Below are positions 23,605 through 33,400 of a stretch of 64,000 bases of DNA, one piece after another (the first letter of the stretch is position 1; each line of letters opens with the position of its first letter). Under the pieces are notes generated by a model. That model saw only the letters and a list, made by a program, of their open reading frames with translations. It ran no database searches and had not been told where the DNA came from. The DNA lies in assembly GCA_964017045.1 (NCBI GenBank), contig OZ024798.1, forward strand, positions 24,579,347-24,643,346, written 5' to 3'. A program made the translations under genes and the position numbers. The stretch is from Omphiscola glabra (Eukaryota > Mollusca > Gastropoda > Lymnaeidae).

Positions 23605-23972
23605 TTCTAGAATCTCTCACAAACCTCAATTTTTCGTCCTCGTGATCTGTGTAACTGTAGTTTCATGTGAGAAGAAATAAAAAAAACTGAAACTAAATTA
23701 TCAAGAAATTTATTAATTGTACCATGGAAGAGTCCAGGTCCTTTGGTCTTGTGTTTTTTTTAAAGTTTTTTTTTTAAGTTTAAAGCTGAAGAATGTTGGT
23801 TTTGATATTTTGATATAGTGATTGACAGATTTATCATCGACGACAAGGAAAAATAAAGTTTGAGCTGTTAAGTTTGATTTTTCAATCATTCCATAAAGGG
23901 TACTATGTTGCATTTTTTGAACGCTTTTACATCAAATTCTAGTTTGTTCTTAAGCATTTTGTTGTCTTAGGG

Positions 23973-24154
23973 CAGTGGTTCTCAACCTTCCTAATGCCGC
24001 AACACTTTAATACAGTTCCTTATGTAGTGGTGATCCCCATCCATACAATTACTATCGTTGCTACTTCATAAGTATGTGTTTTCCAATGGTCTTAGGCGAC
24101 CCCTGTGTAAAGGTTGGGGGGTCGGGGTCACAACCCACAGATTGAGAACCACTG
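23973..24154 (-). mobile_element. SPIN-like non-autonomous hAT, copy 2
   Basis: A 182-bp element in the opposite orientation to copy 1. The termini are CAGTGGTTCTCAACC and GATTGAGAACCACTG, flanked by the perfect 8-bp duplication TCTTAGGG (23965-23972 and 24155-24162). It keeps AATGCCGC, CTTTAATACAGTTCCT, CAATGGTCTTAGGCGACCCC and TCGGGGTCACAACCCAC. The two copies differ by several indels, so they are separate insertions or have aged apart. Confidence 0.87.
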
Positions 24155-24275
24155 TCTTAGGGCTTTATTTACGAATAAATGTATCTGTTATAAAGGTTTA
24201 TTTATAATAAGGTTAAGAATTACTAGTTGCAGTTCCGGGGGAAATAAGAAGGGAGAGAATCCGGAAAAATGGGGG

Positions 24276-24812
24276 TGACTCATGACTTTACCTCACCAGG
24301 TGACAAATGACTTTACCACACCGTGTGACACATGACTTTACCACACCGTGTGACACATGACTTAACCACACCGTGTGACACATGACTTTACCACACTGAG
24401 TGACACATGACTAAACCACACCGTGTGACACATGACAAAACCACACCATGTGACACATGACTTTACCACACCGTGTGACACATGACTTTACCACACCCGG
24501 TGACACATGACTAAACCGCACCGGGTGACACATGACTAAACTTCTTCGGGTGACACATGACTCTACCACAATGGGTGACACATGACTAAACCACAACGGA
24601 TGACACATGACTAAACAGCACTGGGTGACACATGACTAAACCACACTGGGTGACACATGACTTTACCACACTGGGTGACACATGACTAAACCACAACGGA
24701 TGACACATGACTAAACAGCACAGGGTGACACATGACTAAACCACACTGGGTGACACATGACTAAACCGCACCAGGTGACACGTGACTTAACCACACCGGG
24801 TGACACATGCAA
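24276..24812. repeat. 25-bp minisatellite, ~21 copies
   Basis: Units read TGACACATGACTAAACCACA followed by CCGGG and close variants. TTTA and TAAA forms alternate in blocks, and one stretch of about five units is repeated, so there is a higher-order pattern. The minus-strand frame (MCHPVRFSHVSPGVV...) is a repeat artefact. Confidence 0.95.
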
Positions 24813-25009
24813 TATTTTAGTTATAATTGTTGCATTTTTGGTTAACAATTGACAAGCTTATGATTGCAGAATTTTAGATGGCACTGTTACGATTCTGAGT
24901 AAACGAATCAAATAGTATTCCCCTTTATGGGCTACCTAAGTGTTTGAAGTGTATCACTGCTAAGCAATGTAATTCGTAATAGATAATACGGCAAACAACG
25001 GTTAGTTCA

Positions 25010-25225
25010 CACTATTCACATCTAACTTTGTCTAGCTTATATGAATCATACAGTTAACATTATCAAGATTATATAGATTATACAGTTAACATTATCAAGT
25101 TTATATAGATCGTACAGTTAGCATTATAAAATTTGTATAGATCATACGGTTAACATTATCAAGTTTATAGATCGTATAGTTAAAATTCTCTATTTTATAT
25201 AGCTCATACAGTTAACATTGTCTAG
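25010..25225. repeat. ~36-bp AT-rich tandem repeat x6
   Basis: Degenerate units of ATAGATCATACAGTTAACAT followed by TATCAAGTTTAT, ending shortly before the Ig gene's first recognised exon. Confidence 0.8.
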
Positions 25226-25574
25226 TTGACATCGACTATAGCTAGCATTTCCAAACCACGTTGAAAAAAAACCTCCAGAAAATTGTAGTTCCCTTTTTTA
25301 ATAAAAATTATCCAGACTTTAACAATGCAAAATTGTTGGGCCGGATCTCTGACTTGGGAAACATCATTTGGTCTGATCTTATTGAAAGCTTCCTTTGCGA
25401 TTACTCTTAATTCCCCAAATTTTTCCTATGACAAAGGATATAAAACGATAAATTTCCGTAAGGGTTGCTTGTAAAAAATGTTTTAGTCCTCTTTGAAATA
25501 CACATTCATTTAAATAAGTTGCATTTTTGTCTGGTGTTTTGTACAATTGAAAAACATGTATTATTTTTTGCCAG

Positions 25575-25794
25575 CCTAATGTTAGCGATCTTTTCTTCAG
25601 TAAACGGATTCGACCACATTTTGGACAGGTCCACTGTGAAAGACGGAGACCAGTTCACTATCAGTTGCAACTTAAAAATAGCGAATGCTGGCATAGACAT
25701 CCCGGTCACCTTACAAGCACTGGTGATTTACAGAATGCCTTCAAACACCACGCTGGAGAAGATCTTCTTCTGTGGTTCTCTGATGAAGGAAACG
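25575..25794 (+). CDS. Ig-domain protein, exon with signal end and first Ig half
   Basis: A strong acceptor (TTATTTTTTGCCAG at 25561-25574) opens an exon that reads LMLAIFSSVNG, then FDHILDRSTVKDGDQFTISC, NLKIANAGIDIPVTLQALVI, YRMPSNTTLEKIFFCGSLMK, ET and ends at the GTAAGA donor at 25795 in phase 0. The start looks like the end of a signal peptide; an in-frame ATG at 25579 exists, but the acceptor suggests an exon further upstream. 'DGDQFTISC' is the B-strand Cys of an Ig domain. The partner Cys is in the next exon, so the domain is split by a phase-0 intron. The family resembles secreted or membrane Ig proteins common in gastropods. The exact family is not recognised. Confidence 0.65.
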
Positions 25795-26033
25795 GTAAGA
25801 CCATTTGGTATAAAATTAAAATTAAACAGATTGTGAAGTGTTATAAAATTTTATTAAAGAAAACGTTTGCTCGGCCTGATATGTGACGTTCATTTGGCAG
25901 ACAAAGCCCAACTTGCAAGATATCTTACTGAACCGCATCATTAGTTGTATCCTAAACACAATGGAACTAAATATCTTGAAATATTGTCACATATTAACAC
26001 CATTGGCGTAACGGCAAATCCGTTAGACACAGC

Positions 26034-26218
26034 CAGGGCCGGCCTTAGGCCATTGCAACCGATGCGGCCGCAATGGGCGCCGCACTTTCATAGGCCCCGC
26101 GTGAATTTATTTTATATTACACAATCTTAATTTTCACTTATTATCCTTATCCCTATCCAGACTTGGCCCCGCGCAATCCGTTTCGCATAGGGCCCCGCAA
26201 CTGTTTGGGCCGGCCCTG
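26034..26218. mobile_element. non-autonomous hAT element, 185 bp
   Basis: The termini CAGGGCCGGCC and GGCCGGCCCTG are inverted, flanked by GACACAGC (26026-26033) and AACACAGC (26219-26226), an 8-bp duplication with one mismatch. It is GC-rich and lies in the intron of the Ig gene. Confidence 0.85.
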
Positions 26219-27057
26219 AACACAGCTATAAGAATTTGAGCTATAAGAGTTATAAGAACTTTTTTTTCACATGATGCACAAACACTACCAATCAAACTTA
26301 TTTCGACCAGAAGCGTATCAAAAAGGGGTTTGGGAATGGGGCGAGGAATCTTGTGGTAAAAATTAGGGATTTTGTTGAGTTGACGGTAACACGCTTCCAA
26401 TTTTGTGATAAACTTGGCATTTGAGCCTTGAACCCGAGCGTACAGTTTCCCTAGTGCACCTCCTTATCTCCGAAGGCAGTCATCTGGAAACAGACATTAC
26501 ATTTTATTATGTTTGTCACAAATACTGAGTCTCTGTGTTATCATTGGTAAGGATGTTGAGGAGAGGGTCAGGCAGTTGTTTATTTGCAGAAAGATGGACC
26601 TTTAACTCTTAAATATTATTGGTTTTCGGCCATTTTTTTCTTTCTCTTTAGGTACCCTCACAATCTGGCTGGTTGTTCAGTGAATAACATAGCAGTAATA
26701 ACATGTTATATATCATTGGATTCAGAATTGATAGATCTATTATTCGATACCAATTACGTGATCACAGTTAATTATGTTTTTTTATGGCCAAAAGTTTGAG
26801 GTTTTTGGTGTGCTAAATTTTCACAAAAATGTAAACATACCACAAACGGGTAGAAGCAAAAAATAACGAGTAGGCGTAACTATAACACTGTATGTTAGTC
26901 CATGAGTTTGAATGACTATTAAACTGTTGTTTGTTTATGAATGGGTGTAACTATAGAACTGTTTGTTAGTTCGAGAGTAGGCGTGACTATGGAACTGTTG
27001 GTTAGTTCACGAGTAGATGTGACTATAGAGCTGTCGGTCAGTTCATGAATGAGCATA

Positions 27058-27153
27058 GCTGCTGGTGGTGTGTTTGCTTGACTGGGCTCTGGTGGGGATT
27101 GAACTCCAGACCATCGACTTGAGATTTGCTCAGTTTAGTCCACTCGGCCACCC
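27058..27153 (-). mobile_element. tRNA-derived SINE, 5' half
   Basis: The minus strand starts GGGTGGCCGAGTGGACTAAA and continues to GAGTTCAATCCCCA. These are A-box-like (TGGCCGAGTGG) and B-box-like (GTTCAATCC) pol III motifs, as in a Ser/Leu tRNA. The next 40 bp (CCAGTCAAGCAAACACACCA) match the fuller copy at 46938-47242. It stops before the conserved central domain. Confidence 0.75.
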
Positions 27154-27279
27154 TGCACCCTTTTCAAAAAGTGCATGAGCATATTTGATTTTCAAACTGT
27201 GTTATAAGATGATTTATCATTTGGACAAAGATACATTTAAAATAGCCCATGCGTAAATGGTTTGAGAATGTCCTTTCAG

Positions 27280-27472
27280 AATACATTTGGCAGGCCATGG
27301 ATTCTCAGCAACGTTACCACGTTATGTAATCCAACCGAACGTGATGAGATAACAGTCGAAGTGACGGATGCCAAGTGCAGCGATGCTTATTACTACATGT
27401 GTCGGGCTTTCTATTGTACTAATGAAAAAAGTCATATTTATGTCGATGAAACTGAGGAGTTAAGAAGAGATG
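27280..27472 (+). CDS. Ig-domain protein, second Ig half
   Basis: Acceptor TGTCCTTTCAG at 27279; the exon enters in phase 0 and leaves in phase 1 at GTAAGT (27473). It reads NTFGRPWILSNVTTLCNPTE, RDEITVEVTDAKCSDAYYYM, CRAFYCTNEKSHIYVDETEE, LRRD. DAYYYMC is the F-strand D-x-Y-x-C motif of Ig domains, so this exon completes the fold begun at 25575-25794. There are extra cysteines (TTLC, AKC, FYC), suggesting additional disulfides. A Tyr/Asp-rich end leads into the tail. No in-frame stop. The joined Ig domain would be about 110 residues. Confidence 0.68.
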
Positions 27473-27480
27473 GTAAGTTA

Positions 27481-27675
27481 ATAACTATCTATCTGTCCGT
27501 CTGTCCGTCTGTCTATCTATCTATCTCTGTCTATTCGGCTATCCGTCTATATTTCTGTGTTGTTTATCGTCTGTCTACTATCTGTCTACTATCTGTCTGT
27601 CTACTGTCTGTTTGTCTACTGTCTGTTTGTCGACTGTCTGACTGTCTACTATCTGTCTGTCATCTGTCTGTCTAC
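27481..27675. repeat. TCTG/TCTA tetranucleotide array
   Basis: Starts 8 bp after the splice donor of the Ig exon: (TATC/TGTC) then (CTACTGTCTGTCTG)n. It inflates the apparent open frame past the real exon end. Confidence 0.9.
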
Positions 27676-27774
27676 AGCTTTAAAAACACGTCGCCAAAGA
27701 ACGGATAAAAATTTTAAAAAGTCTTCTTAGAAAAAAATATTTATAATTTATGTAAAAACAATTGGGCCCAGCCT

Positions 27775-28055
27775 GTTTCATTTAATATTTCCCCTTTCAT
27801 ATAATATTTTCCCTTTCATTTAATATTTCCCCTTTCCTATAATATTTTCCCTTTCATTTAATATGTCCCATTTCATTTAATAATTCCCCATTCATTTAAT
27901 GTTTCCCCTTTCATTTAATAATTCCCCTTTGATTTAATGTTTCCCTTTTCATTTAATAATTCCCCTTTGATTTAATGTTTCCCTTTTCATTTAATAATTC
28001 CCCTTTAATTTAATATTTCCCTTTTCATTTAATATTTCCCCTTTCATTTAATGTT
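27775..28055. repeat. ~19-bp minisatellite (TTTCATTTAATATTTCCCC)
   Basis: About fourteen units of CATTTAATATTTCCCCTTT with ATA/ATAATT/ATGTT variants in an alternating pattern. Confidence 0.92.
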
Positions 28056-28184
28056 CAACCTGATCCTTGATCAAACCATGATTAAAGACTAACGTTTAAA
28101 AGTTGCCCCTTTAAAAACAAATTAGTCCCTATTGTCAAAGCTATGGCCATTCATCACTTACATAGAATAGCATCCCCAGGGGAA

Positions 28185-28620
28185 ATCCCACTTCCTTTGA
28201 GTTCCCGTTCCCTGGTAGATCTTTTACCCCTGGGGGATACCGTTTTACTGTGGGATCCCCTTCCAGGATAGGATAACATTTCCCAGTGGTATTCAGTCCC
28301 AGTTGAGATCCTATTCTCCACTGGGATCCTATTACACAATGGGATAGCGTTCCCAGAAGAATCCCGTTCAATGTTTGGATTTCGTTCCCTGCTTTGATCC
28401 TGTTCTCAGTTAGGATCTCGTACCCGATGGGCCTGGACTTCTGTTCCCTTAGTGGGATCCTATTCCCCATTGGGATCCAATTACACAGTGGGATGCCGTA
28501 CACTGTTATGATTCCATTTCCGATGGGATCCCGTTCCCTTTTGGGTTTACATTCCCCATTGGGATCTCGTTACACAGTGGGATTCCATTCCGAGGTGAAT
28601 CCCATTCAGCGGTGAGATTT
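28185..28620. repeat. ~21-bp minisatellite (GGGATCCCGTTCCC)
   Basis: About twenty diverged units on the pattern TGGGATCC(T/C)ATTCCC(C/A)ATT. Both strands look alike, so frames on both strands are artefacts. Confidence 0.85.
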
Positions 28621-28739
28621 TGTTTCTCATGAGGTACACTTCAAGTTATCCCAAAGAGTAAACCTAAGATTAAGAGATTCTCTATCGAGACAGCTACAGT
28701 CGACCAGACTTGCGCTTCCTTGGACAAAGTACATTTCCG

Positions 28740-29170
28740 AAAAGGCTGCGACTATTCGTACCCGGGTACCAAAAGTGAGAGGTTGGGATTAAAAAACTAT
28801 TTAAAATTTCATTGTTGGGTTTTTAAGACAAAATAAGGTATCAAATAAAAGATAATTGAATGGACTGTACGTTTCTAAACTTAATTCTTCAGTTCAACTA
28901 AAATAAACTACCACAAATGGCATCCGAATAGCATTGAGTCTAATGGGACCCGGGTGCGAATGGCCCAATTTTTCCACACCTCTGAGCTGTATTATTATTC
29001 TGTTGACCCACCCGCTTGTACACCGCAGAATTGTTACACCAACTATTTCACCAACTATTTCACCAACTATTTCACCAACTATTTCATAAAAACAAAAGGA
29101 AATATTACGCACCAAACGCACTTGCGATATATGTTTTGAAAAGAATTTCATTTAGCGCAGTTATCGGAAA
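28740..29170. repeat. dispersed repeat B, intact copy
   Basis: It matches 55563-55856 (GTACCCGGGTACCA, AGTGAGAGGTTGGGATTAAA, AAAGATAATTGAATG, CTACCACAAATGGCATCCGA, ATAGCATTGAGT) and then 57098-57190 (TATTACGCACCAAA, TCATTTAGCG). At 55-57 kb the two parts are separated by ~1.2 kb of other repeat. No coding content was found. Confidence 0.65.
29037..29087. repeat. 12-bp tandem repeat x4 (CACCAACTATTT)
   Basis: Perfect 12-bp units within repeat B. Confidence 0.9.
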
Positions 29171-29358
29171 CTTTATTTCGTGAAATCAGATTCCCTTAAT
29201 CCTCCCCTACAAAATCGGGGAAAAACTGAATTTTTGGGGGTGGGGTTGAAAGACACCGGCAGAGTGTCTTTGTGAAATGGGTCAATTAGTCATCCGAAGA
29301 TTTTTGCCCACCGAGCCACCCACGAACAAAAGCGATTAATATCATTTTCATTTCACAG

Positions 29359-29399
29359 AGTACAGTGGGTGCTCAGGACGTAGGCAAACGTCAACCCAG
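29359..29399 (+). CDS. possible alternative 41-nt exon of the Ig gene
   Basis: Acceptor TTTCATTTCACAG precedes and GTGATT follows. In phase after the 27280-27472 exon it reads E-YSGCSGRRQTSTQ. Using it shifts the final exon to APVMKGT and a stop, giving a short soluble ending instead of the hydrophobic tail. The main model skips it. There is no evidence of use beyond the splice signals. Confidence 0.25.
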
Positions 29400-29496
29400 G
29401 TGATTACGAAATCATTAACTGAATATTTTATATTTAATTATTACCTTCACTACTTTACTTTATATATATATATATATATATATTTGTTGTAAACAG

Positions 29497-29654
29497 GCTC
29501 CTGTGATGAAAGGAACGTGAACCAACCAGATGGAGACCTGATTAACTCACCGAAATCTAATTGTGAGCATCAAGAAACTTCACCGACGATACGGCCGCTT
29601 GTTGTTGGGGCTGTCATCATTCATTGTTGGCGTGCTCGCAAAATAAATCCGTGA
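29497..29654 (+). CDS. Ig-domain protein, last exon with frameshifted tail
   Basis: The acceptor is TTGTTGTAAACAG after a (TA)n run; the exon enters in phase 1, matching the 27472 donor. It reads G-SCDERNVNQPDGDLINSPK, SNCEHQETSPTIRPLVVGAV and IIHCWRARKINP, with stop at 29652-29654. It is paralogous to 9035-9180, whose tail stays hydrophobic to its stop. Here TCATCATTCAT carries an extra TCAT relative to the paralog. The hydrophobic run is cut to PLVVGAVII and followed by a basic tail, which would spoil a membrane or GPI signal. AATAAA at 29642-29647 overlaps the last codons. It is either a soluble product or an early pseudogene. Confidence 0.6.
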
Positions 29655-29659
29655 GCTTG

Positions 29660-30090
29660 TGAGCTAAGTGACACAAATATTGACGAGTCGCTGTCCGTGA
29701 TTCATATCAGCTGACGAAATATTTAAAAATTGAAATCGAAATTTTTAGGACCTGCCTCGGACTCGGGGGAGTTTTAGGTCTCGGATGCTTATTTGTGGGA
29801 GTTCTATAGCACCGAATTTTAAAACAGTATCTAAACATTCTTCTTGTATCATAAAATAAGTATTACAACGTTTATTGTAGCCTAGCACAATTTAAATTTT
29901 CCAGAAGTTTATTTGTTTTTCCTATTTGCAAAATAATTGAAAGACTAAATTTATTTTCAAAATGTAAATTAAATAAAATTGTCAACAAAACAATTTCGAA
30001 AAAATTATTTTTTATGTCAATAAGTTAAAGTTAAAGAGCCTAATGTACTTTTTACTTATGGGTTTAGCGGCGCGACATTTATTCTTATGC
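29660..30090. other. no gene recognised
   Basis: AT-rich sequence downstream of the Ig gene. Nothing was recognised. Confidence 0.4.
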
Positions 30091-30205
30091 TCAGTTCACA
30101 CAATAATAATTTTCGTCAATTTTTTTTTGAACGCACTATTTACTAAAACAAAATATTGATTTCAAAAAGAAATTTGCCGCTAATTTGACGAAAATTTGAT
30201 CGGTT
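30091..30205. mobile_element. short MITE-like element (TCAGTTCACAC ends)
   Basis: It starts TCAGTTCACACAATAATAAT followed by TTTCGTCAA and ends AATTTGACGAAAATTTGATC, roughly inverted. The sequence at 34455-34480 carries the same end (AATTTGACGCGAAATTTGAT, CGTGTGAACTGA). No target duplication was found. Confidence 0.4.
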
Positions 30206-30413
30206 TAGACCACCGGTTAGCTCACCAGTAATAAATATATATAATTTTGATTCTTGCTTTCTACTTTTAACTGAGACAAAAAACAATTGTTTGCCTTAAG
30301 TTCCTTAGCTTCAATGTCTTTGCCTATTTACAAAAAAACAACATATTACATGTCTACTTATAATTTAATCAACACGAAATATACATTTCCTATTCTTAAC
30401 AAATTACATCTTA

Positions 30414-33400
30414 ATATTATTATTATTATTATGGGTAGTTTTCTATAGCGTGGTACCCCAGCCTAGGGCTGGGCTCACCACGCTGTACATGCAAATTAAA
30501 ATGAACTTAAAAAATATAAATTAAAAACCAACCATTTCATAACAATTTACATGTGAAGCCATGGACGGCACTCAGCAGCATCGTTTAACTTTAAGAGGGG
30601 GAATCAGTCAGGATAGTAAAGTTTAAAAAGGTGTGTTTTGAGTGCAGTTTTGAAGGCTGTGATGGTTGATATATTTCTGATGTGTAGTGGAAGAGAATTC
30701 CATTGTTTGGGGGCACAGTAAGAGAAAGATCTTTCACCGTATGTTTTTGTGCGAGTCTTAGGGACAGAAAGAATACGATCGTCTGCGGAGGAGCGAAGCT
30801 GTCGAAGGGGTGAATAGACAGAGAGAATTTCGGTTAGATATGAAGGGCAGGAATTCGAGAAAAAGTGGTGGCACAGAACAGAGAGTTTATAATCAATCCG
30901 TGCTTGTACAGGGAGCCAATGAAGTGAATGAAGTAGTGGTGTGACGTGATCACGTTTTTTTGCCTTTAAAACTAGCCTAGCAGCTGAGTTTTGAACCTTT
31001 TGTAATCTTTCTAAGAAGTGTTTTGGTGAGCCTGACAGAAGAGAGTTGCAGTAGTCAAGACGAGAGAGAACAAGAGCACAGACTAAGGTTTTTGTTGCAC
31101 TAACTGTGAGGTAGTGGCGGATGGAGCTGATCTGACGGATAGCAGTGTATGCAGAGCGACAAATGTGAGATATATGTTTATCTAGAGACATGTTGTTAGA
31201 CAGAATATAACCAAGATTCCTAGTTGAGTATGTAAACTGTATGTCTGAGTTACCTACTTGAAATGAGGTGGGGAGAGCTGAGTTAGAAGATGATTTGTGA
31301 TCATGAATAAGAAGTGCTTCCGTTTTGTCATCGTTAAGTTTCAACTTGCTTAGTGTCATCCATGACTTGACATCACCAATACACTCCTGCAAAGTCCGGA
31401 CAGCTGAATCTACAAGAGAGGGATGGGTATGCTTGTATAGTTGCGTATCATCCGCGAAAGACTGGCTCCCCACAGCATGCCTCTCGAGCAAGAGGAGCAG
31501 TGGCCTGGTATACATTGTAAATAGAACCGGGCCCAAAACGGACCCCTGTGGCACTCCATACACCAAGTCAGCACTGCTGGAGATACAGCCATCGACAGCG
31601 ACTGCCTGCGTTCTATCGGAGAGGAACGACCTAAACCAAGACAAAACAGAACCAGAAATGCCAAAGTAATTTTCAAGCGTTTTGTAAAGGGTTTCATGGT
31701 CGACAGTGTCAAAGGCCGCACTGAGGTCCAAGAGGATCAGGAGGGAGACATCACCACTGTCCAATGCAAGCAAGAGGTCATTGGTGACTTTCAAGAGAGC
31801 CGTCTCAGTGCTATGGAAAGGTCTATAGGCTGATTGATTAGGACTGAGAAGAGAGTTGTCATTTAAGTAAGCAAAAAGTTGTTTTAGAACTAATTTTTCA
31901 ATGACTTTAGACAAAAATGATAAGTTAGATACAGGTCTATAGTTTTTAAAATTATTTTCATCCAGACCAGGCTTCTTAAGCAATGGTTTTATGACAGCTG
32001 ACTTACAAATAGATGGAACAGTGCCCGATGACAAGCTTTCATTGACTATGTTGGTTATCGTTGGGAGCAAATGATCTAACGACTCAACCAACAGGGGGGT
32101 GGGGATGGGGTCCAAAGAACATGACGTAGGCTTAGACTCCAGAATAGTAATTTTGACCTCCTGTTCTGAAACCGGCTTAAAAATGTCGAAAAGTGAACTA
32201 ACACAAGAAAAGGGTGGCAATTCTAAGGGGGGTATGTCAAGACAATCAAGCTCAGCGCGGATGTCAGCAACTTTGCTTGTAAAGAAATTGCAGAACATAT
32301 CTGGTTGCTGGGGCAACGGATACACTGAAGGAAGAGCAATTCCTTTGTTACTCCCTCTGAGATTGCTACAAACATCGAACAACTGCTTGCCGGTTTTACC
32401 CATAATTATCTTTTGGCTAAAATACAAAGTTTTTGCTCGACAAACAATTTTGGTCACACGTTTCTTGGCGGCATAATACATCTGCCTAAAAACAACAAGA
32501 CCTGACCTAAGCCACTTCTTTTCCGCGCTACGCCGCTCCTTCTTGGCACTGCGTAGTTCCTCCCTTATGGTTGCATACCAGGGAGCTGACCGTGCTGACC
32601 TAACAATACGGCGGGTTAGGGGGGCATGCCGTTCAAGCACAGTGCGCAATGCACTGTGTAGTGTTTCCAAAGTAGGGCAGAGGGCAGGGGACACTTCCAA
32701 ACTCAGATCACGCCTAAAGGCATCCCTATTTATAGTACACAAACTGCGGACCTCCCTGGATTGAAGGAGAGGAGAGGATGCATTAACGTTAAGCTCACAA
32801 ACAACACAGAAGTGGTCTGAGGAAAGCTCTTGAGTGACTGAAGTAGAGGTAACTACAAAATCATGAGGCCTATGCAGCACCCAATCAATAATATGTCCAC
32901 GATTATGAGTCGGTTGGTCGACTAATTGCTTAAGACTAAATAAGTCCAAAAGATCAATCAATTTAGCAGTGGAGGGATTCTGTGGCTGGTCGAAGTGAAT
33001 GTTCATATCCCCCACTACAATGTAAGTGCCAGCCAATGTGTTGCAATGATCCAGCAGATCCGGGAACTCCCGATGAAACACAGCATCAGTAAGTTTATTT
33101 TTCCTGCTAGGGCAGATGCGATAAATGCATATAAAATGAACGATCTGCTGGGGCACCGACAAGGTAAGTTGAACCGCTTCAAACGATGTGTGAGCAAACG
33201 AAAACTCTGTAACAAAGGCTAGATAACGGGACAACGTGTCATTATAGATGACAGCAAGGCCACCACCACGAGTTGCACGAGGAAATGATCTGGCAGAATA
33301 ACCAGGGGGAGCGAGATCGGTACATTTTCCTTCATCGCCAGTCAGCCGAAACCAGGTCTCCTGGATAAACAGAATGTCAATTCGCCTATCTGTGATAAAT

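Noticed and set aside
24411..24608. Minus-strand Cys/His-rich frame (CHPVRFSHVSPGVV) looking like zinc fingers
   Set aside because: The spacing comes from the 25-bp minisatellite; no conserved finger linker or Cys2His2 spacing.
25465..25574. Extension of the Ig exon upstream to a TTG start at 25465
   Set aside because: There is no ATG in that stretch, and a strong splice acceptor at 25574 explains the exon boundary better.
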